64,000 nt of DNA from contig JANCIK010000012.1 of NCBI GenBank assembly GCA_028532985.1, forward strand, positions 930,001 to 994,000, read 5' to 3'. Position 1 is the first letter of the stretch, and every line of letters begins with the position of its first letter. Both the position numbers and the translations under genes were made by a program. Shown in pieces: positions 22,531 through 33,643 of this stretch. Under the pieces are notes generated by a model, which did not search any database, had not been told where the DNA came from, and saw nothing but the letters and a program-made list of their open reading frames with translations. The DNA comes from Stropharia rugosoannulata. Lineage: Eukaryota > Basidiomycota > Agaricomycetes > Agaricales > Strophariaceae.

Positions 22531-24820
22531 GACGAATATGGGGGAGATGGGGTAAATGTGGCTCTTTGACGCGCATAGGTGCCCGACATTTAAGTGGAAC
22601 GCACGGGCGGTCGAAGATGTATGTACCTTAACGGATAACCTGCGTGCTGAAAGCAACAAACATTCTCATGCTCGGTCGTCTTAAGCATGGTCAGGAGCAG
22701 TCAGGAGTAGATTCCGCACACGGTATTGTTTTTAAGCATGGATGACCTTCCAGAGACAGGCTTCATGGGCCGTACATGTTGCTTCTATTGAATGTTTCTC
22801 TTTCTGAATGAACGCGGGCGCGTCATTGTCATTTAACACCCCTATTTGATTCAAGTATTCAAGCAGACGCTGAACTGGGTGCTCTATATTGCAAGATAAG
22901 CTTATTACTTACTTGATATGCTCTATGGGTATGTGCATAAGCCATATACTTACTTACTTGCATCTAAACAGCAAGTCAGTGACCAACGAGCAGGTAGTAC
23001 AGGGGAACAGTTTGACACGGGCCTACTCGTTAACATTTGGTTACAGTATCGCCGAAGAATCTTCCTATCTGTTTTCACTACACTCTCACTTCAGACTCAA
23101 GTATACGAGCTCCGAGTCAGGCCTCGGCCTCAGGCTATAGCTGGTACCAACTCTCGGAGTTCTCCGAAGAAGGCCGGGGTTCTGGGTCCGACCATCCCGG
23201 CGATTATTGATATAAATAGAACTTGGGTGTCCTTATTTGGACCACTAATTCTTTTACCTTCTTTTATACTACAGAAATTGAATAACCGAACCTTGAATAT
23301 TCCGACGATCAACAAGAAAGAGGATACACTGAGAAAGTGAGCGCTGGTTGGTCGCAAATTATCTAAGATGTGGGCCGAATGTCACTTCGGTGTAACAACA
23401 ATCAACAAACAAGTATTATGTACTTGGACTTGTCCTCACTTCTACTGCCGCCCTCCCACTGCCCAGACCCCAACCTAAAGCGCACATATTCAGACAATGT
23501 CTTGGCAGATATTTCCCCGGAAAGAACAAAAGAGGACAGGTCCAAAACATATGCGACAGCCGCTCTCCGGTCCAATTTCAAGAAAGATGGAAATATACGT
23601 TCGTAGTGCGGCTTAATCAATCTATAGAAGGCGCAGCCACAACAGCTGTGATAGAGTCATCTTTCGCAATATCATTGTGTATATTACATCGCAACTCCTT
23701 GATTTCCTGTTGAAAATGGCGAGAACCTTCAACCACTGCGTCCTGACAGTGCCACTAAGCCGGATTAGATGGATCATTACTCATTACTCGTTAACCATCA
23801 AACCTAGGCCCCAACTGTCTACTCCAGTGTTCATTTCGTAGCATCGGTATATTGAATCTGTAAATCTTGGAGCGCCTCTCATAGTTTACAATACTTCTTA
23901 ATCATAGCTTTGTTTTGAACAAGTTGAAATATCTATGGACCATTTCTGTTCTGCTTAGCTCCCATAATATGATCAGTATAGATCGAGAAAATCGCTCCTC
24001 ACGGGAATCATTCTAATATACACATATCTATGCAAAAGGTCGAAACTACACCTCTGTAAGGATTCACATCAACACAGGGACTTCCCTGGTCAATCAAACT
24101 GCTGCGGAATTTGATTGAATCACTTGTAACTCTGTAGAAAGTAAGTAGACAGTATGTGTATAGTGTGGTCCAAAGCATCACTTTGTAGGCACAAGAAAGG
24201 GATCAAATCCCGTACAAAAGGCGCTCTGAAAGGAGCTCAAAGGCGCCCATCAGCCAGCTAGACTATTGACTCTTGTCAGATTTACGTATGTAGCTCGGCT
24301 TATTTCCCCATTGTTTTACTGGATGGCAATGTAATTCCATCCGGCAGACAACACGTAGGTTGACTCGTGTGCAAGTCATCGCCGAAACTGTACTACCAGC
24401 CTTCAACAAGCTTCGAAATGTACCTCCACTGTCGGCGCTAATTAAAGGCGGTACTACATACTATCTTACACCTGAATCATGAAACTCTGACAATGATCAA
24501 CTAAGCATTGCACAAAAATAACCCCGCAAAGGACCGTCCGCTGAAAATACCCCAGTGTGCCCAATGGCGCTGCAGTCAGAGGTCGACATGCACTGTATTG
24601 ACGTAAGAAACAATGCATTTTTGCCCCGCCAAGGAGCCACAGATGTGGATTGAGACTATGTCCTTCCCTTTCGTAGGAGAATATGCCTGTCCCGAACCTA
24701 CCGGACAGCGTAAGAACTCGAGAAGTGTCTATCCATTCTCCGCTGTCCGCGTACGCAGGAAAGCGCTGGTTTCGGGAATCTATTACCTACCGCCTCCACC
24801 TGACGCAACGGGTTTGCGAG
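22531..24820. other. 2.3-kb region without a recognised gene
   Basis: Contains the LPMO promoter at the left and the DyP promoter at the right. A few open frames of 70-140 codons (such as 22918-23340 plus) show no family motif and no phase-consistent partners. Confidence 0.5.
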
Positions 24821-24827
24821 TATAAAG
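24821..24827 (+). promoter_or_regulatory. TATA box of the DyP peroxidase gene
   Basis: TATAAAG lies 51 bases upstream of the start codon, which supports that start. Confidence 0.6.
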
Positions 24828-24871
24828 GGGGGATGAACAACCGAGAGTAGTTTGTAACTACAGAACTGACA

Positions 24872-26664
24872 ATGACTTCCACTCCTCAAGAGTTCGATCT
24901 CACAAACATCCAGGGCGATATTCTGTAGGACTAATCACCTGCCTGCGTCGATCCGGAGCTGATTCATGTTGTACTTGTAGGAGCGGTCTCCCCAAGAAGA
25001 CCGAGACGTACATTTTCTTCGAGATCACCAATGTCACCAAATTCAGGAAGGACCTCAACAAGTTGATTCCTCTCATCAAGACTGTCGCTGGTGTCCAACA
25101 AGACCGCAAAGCCATCGAAGACCACAAGAAGAAGAAGCTCCCAGGTCTAGTGCCAATGACCGGTGTCAACATATCCTTCTCTCACCAAGGATTTGTGAAG
25201 CTCGGTGTTGATGATAGCACTCTCATCACGCCTGGGAGCGCTACGGATCCGTTCTTGATTGGCCAGAAGCAAGATGCGATCATAAACTTGGGCGACCCAA
25301 AGAAGGCAGACGGAGAACCAGACTGGGAAGACGCTTTCCTTCAAGGAAATATCCATGGCCTCATAATCGTTTCTGGAGATAGCCACCTTTCAGTGCAGAA
25401 GAAAGTCCTGGAAATTGAACTTTGCTTCGGAGTCCGTACTCCTCTACAGTCGTTCAAAGAGGTTACTACAATTGTGGGTGATGTGCGCCCAGGTGACGAG
25501 GCTGGTCACGAACAGTACGTCGCGAAACACAGGAATGTAAGGACAATCTGACCTTGGTTGCAGTTTCGGATTCCAGGACGGTATTTCGAACCCTTCAGTT
25601 ATAGGATTTGATAACAACCCTCTTCCTGGACCCAAGCAAGTCAATCCCGGAGTCCTCGTCACTGGACATAATGGCGATCCCCTTTCCACTGGCAGGGCTG
25701 ACTGGGCGAAAGACGGCAGCTTCCTGACCTTCCGTTACCTCTTCCAGCAGGTCCCCGAATTCAACACTTTCTTGAAGCAGAACCCCATCCCCAAAGATGG
25801 GAACGGTAACGCTCTACAGCCCGATGACGGGAGCGAACTACTTGGGGCCAGAATGGTCGGTCGCTGGAAGAGCGGTAAGTCGGCCAAACGTTCTGGGGGA
25901 AAGCCTAGAGACTGATTTGCTATGATTCAGGTGCACCGATCGATTTGGCGCCGTTCAAGGATGATCCAGTGCTCGCAAAAGATCCTAAGAGGTAGCGTTA
26001 TTGCTGTTAGAAGATTGGTCTCATGAGCTGACGCAAATTGTGAATTATAGGAACAACGACTTTTTCTTCGCCGGCGAAGGCAACTCACAGCTGAAGTGCC
26101 CATTTGCTGCGCATGTTCGTAAGACTAACCCTCGAGACGATCTTGAGGCTCCGCCGAATGGCCACGCCCCTATCCCAATTGAAAGCAGGCGCATCACAAG
26201 GCGAGGAGTTCAGTTCGGCCCTGAACTCACTCAGCACGAGAAGACTACAGGAAAGACGGAGCACGGCCGTGGTCTTCTCTTTGTCAGTTATCAAACCAGT
26301 ATCGTGAATGGCTTCCAGTTCCTTCAGCAAAGTAAGTATTAAAAAAAATCACCATTGGACAATGATGATTGACCTTGCACCAGGTTGGGCGAACAACAAG
26401 GACTTCCCGCCTTTCCAGAACACTCCAAATGAGCCTGGGTACGCGATTATATGCTCCGTTTCCTGTGGTACCAAGGCTAACGTGATACTCCCGAACAGAT
26501 TGGATCCGCTTATTGGCCAAGGCGCTCGCTCTATGTCAGGTCTCAATCCACTTGCTGCGCAGGCCGTTTTATCCATGCCCACGTTCATCATTCCTCGCGG
26601 AGGCGAGTACTTCTTCACCCCTTCTTTGAAGGGTTTGAAAGGAACCATTGCCACCGCCGCTTGA
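24872..26664 (+). CDS. Dye-decolorizing (DyP-type) heme peroxidase
   Basis: Exons: 24872-24924, 24981-25514, 25564-25874, 25931-25991, 26051-26331, 26384-26438, 26499-26664; phases agree and give 486 residues, normal for fungal DyP. The family oxidises dyes and phenolics with H2O2 and helps modify lignin. Seen: FDLTNIQGDIL at the N-terminus, the GFQDG motif with the catalytic Asp near residue 200, LGARMVGRWKSGAP, KCPFAAHVRKTNPR with the expected heme-pocket His and Arg, RRGVQFGPE, and GLLFVSYQTSI. No secretion signal is visible after the first Met, unlike many basidiomycete DyPs; either it is intracellular or an upstream exon was missed, but the TATA box sits close to this start. Confidence 0.93.
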
Positions 26665-26926
26665 GGATAAGTTACAACGAAATATTCGTAGTTTGATCAC
26701 AAGAATATGTGGGGATGATCCTAAAGCATACGTACCACACTTATCAATGGACTCTTAGGGCAAGGAGTATAATTGTAAACACATACGAGTCTCATTATCA
26801 ATTCATATCCTATTTTACAGTCAAGTACCTGAAAAATGTTGAGGAAACCAGGATAAATGTCAAGTGTACGCCACCAATGAGAAGGGTAGAACCGACTCTA
26901 GTGATGTGCCAGTTGGCTCAAGTTTT

Positions 26927-27464
26927 TTAAGCTATCTCGTGCTCCGCCAAAAGCTGTCGAGCCATTTATCAACATATAAACAATTTTCTAGCAGAACCTC
27001 TGCTCACCATGTTAGGAATTCCATTTAGAATAGGGTAAACATGTCCACAGTTGGGGCACGTCATTGAGCCTTCTTCTACATGAATCTAACAGAGTTCATA
27101 CATTAGACCTGTTTATGATGCACCAGTTGGATCAATGTACCTCTAGAAGTACATGGTGGAGGTCTTTTAGGAAGTCATCATCTATCATCTCAGGTTGTTC
27201 CAGTGGGAGTGAGGTATCACCCAGCTGAGCGCATATATTTCAGTCAGAAATTAGTAGGTCTGAAGTAAGATCGACCCATACCTGTTTCGCCGTATCGACC
27301 AGCGCCGTCCACTCGATCTTGGGCAAAAAGCCCTTCAGGAATTCGGGATTGAAGTCAGCTTCACGGATCTCCAGCTGTACATCCTTGAAGGCGAGCGGAA
27401 AATTGTTCGTATTGCAGTTCTTTGCGTGGCATGCGAGCAGGTTGTGCGTGATGAGACGAACCAT
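26927..27464 (-). CDS. TRM112: TRM112, activating subunit of tRNA/rRNA/eRF1 methyltransferases
   Basis: Exons (minus): 27464-27282, 27224-27141, 27085-27008, 26953-26927; phases agree and give 123 residues, the family size. TRM112 binds and stabilises several methyltransferases that modify tRNA, rRNA and the release factor eRF1. Seen: MVRLITHNLLACHAKNC and, near the end, MTCPNCGHVYPI, which together provide the Cys residues of the zinc site; KIEWTALVDTA and LGDTSLPLEQP match the family. It starts 139 bases from RRP45 and is divergent to it, so the two probably share a promoter. Confidence 0.95.
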
Positions 27465-27603
27465 AGTGGTGGTTGGGACAAAAGCAGGCTAAGTTATCAG
27501 CGCGGAGCAAGCGTGCCGGGGACGATGATCAGATCCCGCTTTTAAAATTGTTACCACACAACTCCTCCTTCACCTTTCACCACTATCAATAAGCGCACCC
27601 ACC
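27465..27603. promoter_or_regulatory. Shared divergent promoter of TRM112 and RRP45
   Basis: Only 139 bases separate the two start codons. Both products serve RNA maturation or translation, so joint expression is plausible; this is inference. Confidence 0.5.
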
Positions 27604-28680
27604 ATGAGACCACCGTCGCCTTCCATACCGGAGAAAGAGTTCATGTACTCTGCGCTGAAGGAATCTGCGCGGCTAGACGGCCGCATGCCTATGGAAATGC
27701 GGACGCCGGTGTTAACTTTCGGACCAGAGCTTGATTGGGTAGAATGTGCGATGGGGCAGACGCGGTGAGTCAGCCACGCGATTTGAACGCGACTCTGCTC
27801 AGAGCACACGCTAATACTTCATTCGCAAGTGTGTTAGCCCAAGTCGAAGCTAAAATGGTCAAACCACAACCAGAACGGCCTTTTGAAGGCTCGATTACCA
27901 TACATTCTGAAATCTCTCCCATGGCGTCCAGCGATTATGAACCAGGCCGGTAGGTATGTGGTCGTCTGGACTTTATATGTGGTCCATCTAAAACCCAAGT
28001 GTCAATCCAGTCCTTCGGACGAAGAAGTAACCATCACTCGCATGCTGGATAAAGTACTAAGACGCAGCGATGCTTTGGACAAGGAATCGCTTTGTATATT
28101 AGCCGGACAGCGCGTAGGTTCTGAGCATGCTCCTTATGTATCTTGATAACCTTTTCTATAGGTTTGGCATCTACGATTAACTCTTCATTTCCTGGCAGAT
28201 GCAGGCAACATGCTGGATTGCGCGTGCTTAGCTGGGATGGTCGCGCTGAGGCATTTCCGTCGTCCAGATGTTGAGGTTATTGGCGACGAAGTCATTGTGG
28301 TAAAGTCGACAAGAAATTTTTTGATCTATCTTTTCTAAGTGCCTCTTATCTAGCATGAACCGACCGAGCGTGCTCCAGTCCCCTTGGCTATTCACCATTC
28401 ACCTTTCTGTTTCACGTTTGCATTCTTCCCTGACATCACTATCCCACCTATCCTTGACCCAAACCAGCTCGAGCAACGTTTGAGCGCTGGTCTCGTATCA
28501 ATAGGTCTAAATGCACAAAAAGAAATATGTGTATTCCAGAAACTAGGAGGGGTCCCACTGGGTACCGATGACATCCTACAACTTGTCGAAATAGCCGTCG
28601 AGAAGGCAAAAGAAACGAATAACTTGGTGGATGCTCGGTTGAAAGAGGATTGGGCTAGCCGAAAGGTGGAGGTAATATAA
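27604..28680 (+). CDS. RRP45: Exosome core subunit RRP45 (EXOSC9)
   Basis: Exons: 27604-27764, 27830-27949, 28011-28113, 28162-28299, 28354-28680; phases agree and give 282 residues. RRP45 is one of six RNase-PH-like subunits of the RNA exosome ring, needed for 3' processing and decay of RNA. Seen: EKEFMYSALKESARLDGR at the N-terminus, GPELDWVECAMGQTRVLAQV, ITRMLDKVLRRSDALDKESLC, VWHLRLTLHFLADAGN, ALRHFRRPDV and HSPFCFTFAFF, all in family order. The length is that of fungal RRP45 without the extended animal tail. Confidence 0.93.
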
Positions 28681-29147
28681 CGCGAGGGGATCTTGTGGGT
28701 ATGCAGCTGGTATGCGCCAATTACTCTCATTTGGTCTCACAGCAGTGATTTGATCTATACACACCTGCCCACATCCTATTGACCTCCTTCTGTCCTCAGG
28801 ATGTACCTCCCCTTGGCTGTTTCAATACCAACGTTCCCTTCGAGTAGTACACAGAATCAAATATACATCTACTATTTTTCCATTATTTATACTCGAGAAA
28901 ACGGTGTCTGCATTAAAAATCAGAACAACACCCTTTTGCATCCTTGATTCTTATAATCATGGGCTTTTGACTATTATGATGGAGACAATGAATTGTCATG
29001 GAATACCGAAGAACATGAACAAGAGAATGACATCATGCGACCCCCGGCAAACATGTGTTGAGCATGTGCATGAGTAGCAAATGAGTAGCACTACTCAATC
29101 CACAACTTTGACAAAGGCAACCCACTATCCTATACCTTTTTTCTCTA
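28681..29147. other. Intergenic, no gene seen
   Basis: Holds the RRP45 3' end and the promoter of the following gene. Nothing else recognised. Confidence 0.45.
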
Positions 29148-29959
29148 ATGGAGGATCCGGCGAAAGAAATAGCGTCGGTCGTACACCAGTTGACTGCCAC
29201 AGACTCCCCCGATATCCAGAAAGAAGCCTTGGAGAGTTATATGACATCTGACGTCGCCTTTCGGCATCCGGTGTGTTCTGTCAAGTCCGGACCCAACTCA
29301 AGAGATACTGTTCTTGGAATATACCAGTACGCCCTTATGCTTTCGCATTCGTTCTCAGGTTAACGATTAAAGATGGTACCGGGTTCTGTCTCCACACATC
29401 GAAATCAAGCTGGATAGCATAGGTTAGCAAGGGCCCATCCATCGCGACAATATATTATGGCACGGGAGCTAAGCGCTAAGCTACCTAACAGTCTTCGACT
29501 CTCACCAGAATCTTCTTTACTTGGAAGGAGAGCAAATGTTCAAGCTATTCTTTTTGCCCATTAAACCAGTTCCTGCCAGGTGAGCGTCCATCTGATGTTT
29601 ACTCCCTCGTCACTTCAGAATCTCAGTCTATGCCCCTTGTCAAGACTCATTATTCGTTTGACCCTTCGCAAATGCGATGGCTTGTATTATATAGCTGAGC
29701 AAGAGGACTTTTACCACCCCGATGTACGTGTTTAAAACCTGATATCTGCATCGATATATAAAGCGCGTCATGGTAGGACTTCGCTGCCCTTCTCCTCCCG
29801 GCTACGGCACCTTTTGTGCGAATGGGATTAAATGTTGGCGGGACCGTGTCCAGTATCTTCGCTCGAGCAGCAAAATTATTTGGGCTCTGGAGTCCCAGAA
29901 CATCTCATGTGGGGCCTTCAGAGGCTGCCAGCGAAGGTGGATTGTACAAAGAAGATTAG
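29148..29959 (+). CDS. SigF-type NTF2-like domain protein
   Basis: Exons: 29148-29326, 29373-29422, 29492-29579, 29627-29723, 29777-29959; phases agree and give 198 residues. Seen: EIASVVHQLTATDSPDIQKEA, FRHPVCSVKSGPNSR, GIYQWYRVLSPHIEIKLDSI, SRLIIRLTLRK, GLYYIAEQEDFYHPD. This series matches a fungal family with an NTF2-like fold (SigF-like) that is common in Agaricomycetes and has no firm function. The FRHP and EDFYHP motifs are its most constant features. A hydrophobic stretch after exon 4 could contact membranes or bind a ligand. No catalytic role can be assigned. Confidence 0.8.
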
Positions 29960-30317
29960 GTACGTGCCACCCGTTTTCTCGGGGGTTAAACCAGTTGCTG
30001 ATTCATGATAAAGCTAGTCACGTAGATATAGAATTGAATATAAAGCGTACATGTACTCACTTAATTTACCTGTAGGGTGTTCCTGTAATGTGCATCTGCT
30101 TTCTCAACTGACAGTTGAATCGCTTTGCGCATTCTATTCGAGTGTAATAAGTTGGTAATAAGTCAACCAACACTGAATTTGAACTACTGGACATGTCTAC
30201 CACTCAATAAAACATGCATTATCTGCGAGTTTTAATACTTTAATGTTCCATTCTGGATCAAGAACACACACCTAGATTCCGTTTCACGGTCAACATTCAA
30301 CGTCCTATTTCACCCTG
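29960..30317. other. Convergent 3' flanks, no gene seen
   Basis: Lies between two converging genes. The right part is related to the 3' flank of the SURP pseudogene at 18,020-18,190. Confidence 0.5.
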
Positions 30318-31710
30318 TTATTCATCACCACTTTTCCGTAATTGTCTCTTTTCTAACCACTCTTTCAGTTTCCGCCTTTTCGCTTCTTTGGCGGCCTCGG
30401 TGGCCACATCCTCTGCATGTGGACCATCAACAGGCGATTGTTCGTCAGCATTTTTTGGTGGTCCAGACATTTTAGCTTTATCCTCCCCATCGCCTTCACC
30501 GGCCATTCCACTGGCTTCATTGCTGTCCGAGTCGCTTCCGTAGTCAGCCACCACGCCCAGCCCAGCCGCCTTCTGTGCAACATTTTCCGATGGGCGCGCG
30601 TTGCTATCATTTGCTGATTTGGCCTTTTCAATACGTGCTTTGGCTTTGGCTAGATCCCATGCGTGTTTCCACCGTCCTCTGAGAAACGAAAAGCGGGGAT
30701 CACTGCCATGATTCGTGAGGATGCGCATCTCGAGCTGGGCGGGATTAGGAGAGGAGAGTATGTGCATCGCCGTTCGCCGCATTAGCTCGATCTGAGTGCC
30801 TTCAGGCTGAAGCATACATGTTAGTGATATACAGGAACAGAATAATGTCTGATTATCACCTCTTCGTCACTCCCACCCCACACATCGTCAGTCGACCCTT
30901 CTTCGAGCCCATCTTCTTGCAGTCGTGCTTTGAGCCGCTCCTCTCTCGCTTGTTCGATGAAGCGGCGGCGTTTTTCGCGATGGATATCTTCGATGTCCTC
31001 TGCAGCGAAGAAAAACATATCCTCTGTGTCGGAGGGCAGGTCAGACCAGCCGCCAGGAGAAATAGGGCCTAAATGAGGTTGTTCCATTGTATTACTCTGA
31101 GGAAGCGCGTTGGCGTCCAGGAGTAAGCGCGCATCGTACCTACAGTCGAGTCAATATGTGCCTTACACGAAAAATACTGACGCGTGGAAGATATGATATC
31201 TGAAGTAAACCTGCGCGAGCTGAAAATTCACCATATGTTTTGGAACACCTAGCGTAGCTAATGCTACCCCTTGTATGCTACGAATGCACAAGAGACGCAC
31301 CGGTCAACCCACGCCTCGGGGAAGGCAGTCCAAAGGCTGGGGCCCGGAGCAGGTATTCTGTCATTATCGTCCTCCGCTCGGAGATGGCTACTGTGGTCAA
31401 CTCTCAAGCGAATTAACGCTGAACCCGTCATCGGTACTGAAGTAACTGTGCCATCTTCAACGCGGTATTCAGCTACCTCCAATGACCGAGCGGCGACTTC
31501 TGCATTGTATCCGTGGATGATGTCTGCTTCGTGAGCTTCAGCATACAGAGCCTTCAAGGGGTCCGGCGTATGCTCGTCCCCCGCCTGGTACGGCTCATGG
31601 TGACTTAGGAACTGAAATTCGACTTCGGTGGAGCGATTTCGATATGGATTGAAGTCAAAACGACGCGCATAGTGCGGTTGACCTTTACGTTTCCGGTTAT
31701 TGTGGTTCAT
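30318..31710 (-). CDS. SURP-domain protein (putative splicing factor), intact copy
   Basis: Exons (minus): 31710-31301, 31139-30860, 30806-30318; phases agree and give 392 residues. SURP (SWAP) domains occur in RNA-splicing regulators. Seen: N-terminal RKRKGQPHYARRFDFNPYRN, a middle GGWSDLPSDTEDMFFF and a charged KRRRFIEQAREERLKAR helix, then QIELMRRTAMHIL, QLEMRILTNHGSDPRFSFL, the SURP-like core, and an acidic/basic tail. The first intron (161 bases) contains a 38-base block also kept in the pseudogene at 17,538-17,575, with plausible splice sites but a length not divisible by three. Two decayed relatives lie next to the HsbA genes. The SURP call comes from pattern alone. Confidence 0.7.
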
Positions 31711-32265
31711 TATGTTGAAGTTGTGTTGAAGCTGTTGAAAGTGTTCAGTTGGTGTTCAGTAATCGGAAGCTCAACGAAAGCCTGAACTGAGGGATGCCGG
31801 ACTCCGACAAGACTCCGGTGATGTTCGGCATTTATCAACCGCTTGGGTCTTATAGATTGCTCTACCATGATGCTCTTTTCCTGATCTCTTCTAAACAATC
31901 CTAGTAAACTGGGTCACGGTCTTATCTGGTCTTCCGTACCACGTTATAGGACAAACCTATGCGCTGAAGTCTGGTTTGCGTAGAGGATAATAAAGGATAA
32001 TATTAAGTCAACAAGGACTTCCCCTACATACACCAATAAATACAGACAACTTTGCCTCGCACAGCCATGCAGACTACAGGATAGATACAACTAATTAATG
32101 CTACATTATAATGCTATGTCGATGCAAATGGATGATGGTATGGTACAGATGCGTGATTCCGGATTGTGTCTGATGATAGTGGTACAAATGCGAAGAATCC
32201 ATGATGCCCCAAGAATGCCCCGTCTATAAAGTACAAGAAAGAAAGCGTGTAAGGAATGGTAGGGT
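31711..32265. promoter_or_regulatory. SURP gene promoter and 3' flank of the next gene
   Basis: About 31,760-31,830 is related to the sequence at the edge of both HsbA repeats (shared GCCxAACATCAxCGGAGTC), which shows that the pseudogene copies carried the promoter with them. Confidence 0.5.
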
Positions 32266-32980
32266 TCAGCATTCCTGTGTTGGTATTGATGGATCTGATG
32301 ACGTTGGACTTGTTGCGCATTCTGTATCAGATATCGGGGGAGTCGCGATGGTGAGGTCAAGATTGGAGTCCCCTTCTGTGGATGTCAAGAATACATCGTC
32401 GATTGATATCATGTCTTCTGTACACTCTAAGAGGGTCCCTGGCACACAGAACTCAATAGCTCTTTGATACGAGTCCCATAAATCAGAGGCGGTCGTGATA
32501 TCTTCAGGATGTAGTGATTGATATTGCAAAAAGTCGTCGACATCGAGGGAATACGGTGTTCCTTCTACAAATGTATCCCATGCATCACACCCGATACTCG
32601 TGGGTGACGCATACGCAGACATATCATAGTCTGAATATGGGTCGATGAACACATCGTAGCCGTAGTCGAAGTCGTGCACCTCGGGCCAAGCAGATGGGAA
32701 TGCTATTTGTACACTAGGCTGGTGGCGAGCAATATATTCAGGTCGCGTTGGACTTGTAATAGCCATGTCCCTTTCGCGTAATGCAATGAGCTCATTTTTA
32801 TATAACTCGAACTCGAGTTGCCTGTGAAAGTATTATTAGTTCAATGGCATAAATGTTATAATGCAGTTCCTCCTACTTTAAGCTTCTGACGTCTCTATCT
32901 TTCACCGGGGTTGGTGACACCGGTGAAGGTTGAGAATGACCTCCAGGTGTTAGAGGAACGAACTTTATTCCAAAAGCCAT
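32266..32980 (-). CDS. Unrecognised acidic protein
   Basis: Exons (minus): 32980-32877 and 32821-32266; the junction restores frame and gives 219 residues. After MAFGIKFVPLTPGG comes a short charged helix (LEFELYKNELIALRERD), then a long acidic, Asp/Tyr/Ser-rich tail without membrane segments or known motifs. Such an acidic tail could be a transcription-activation region, but there is no DNA-binding domain in this model. I do not recognise a family. Further 5' exons are possible: an acceptor-like CTTCTAG lies just before the start codon. Confidence 0.5.
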
Positions 32981-33249
32981 TATAAGCTAGAAGGGATAGT
33001 CGAGGGAGTTCGAACGTCGAAAAAGTGCAGTGCGCATCGGTGCACGGAGAACGCTTGTATTTATACTTGACTGGAGCGCCTCCCTGTAAAGGAAAGACCA
33101 ATAGGATCACAGCCCACATAGGCACCGATAAACAAGCGATCGTTTTAGGCATGTCATATTAGGAGAAGCCCCATATACGTATGACCATCGAAGAATGAAC
33201 ATTGCACAGCACCAATGGGTCAAAGATGGCCAAAGCATACCAAATCAGG

Positions 33250-33643
33250 TTACGGTGTAATGCTGCTTGTTGTCAGATAATTGGGCCGTGAGATCAAATT
33301 GTTACTTTGATCCTGATATGGGGGTAAGAAGGCAGGTAGTCGGTTATGCCTCTCGACAGAAGCATACCTCGTGTAAGCAGCATTTTTGTGTTCCATAAAT
33401 GCATGCGGCTTTGATGGCCAAGGCGGATGCTTCGAGCAAGCTTGTTGTCTGCTGAAAGCGATCAAATAATTGGTCGAGCTCTGCACTCCTTCTGTCAGCT
33501 TCATGGGCTGAAGAAGCCGATTTTGGAACAATGATCTCATGCTCTGCGGATTGCAGTGCATCTATCAGAGGATATCATATTCAATACAATTTTAGCGTAC
33601 CCAGTGATAGTGCTATCAGCATCAGTCTGGGATAATCAGACAT
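33250..33643 (-). CDS. Small unrecognised coiled-coil protein
   Basis: Exons (minus): 33643-33601, 33561-33368, 33312-33250; both junctions restore frame and give 99 residues. Seen: a short hydrophobic start (RLMLIALSLDALQ), then a helical, heptad-like stretch (AHEADRRSAELDQLF, FQQTTSLLEASALAIKAA) and a polar tail. No known family. It precedes the acidic-protein gene by 269 bases on the same strand, so the two could be parts of one gene whose middle was not resolved, although this one ends in a stop. Confidence 0.45.

Noticed and set aside
32895..33152. Frame with a signal-peptide-like start
   Set aside because: The hydrophobic start is not followed by any recognisable domain, and the frame overlaps the 5' end of the two-exon gene at 32266-32980 in another phase.
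32266..33643. A mating-type homeodomain gene
   Set aside because: The helical N-terminal part and acidic tail reminded me of HD proteins, but no WFxxxR homeodomain helix is found in any frame and the usual neighbours (mitochondrial intermediate peptidase, beta-fg) are absent.
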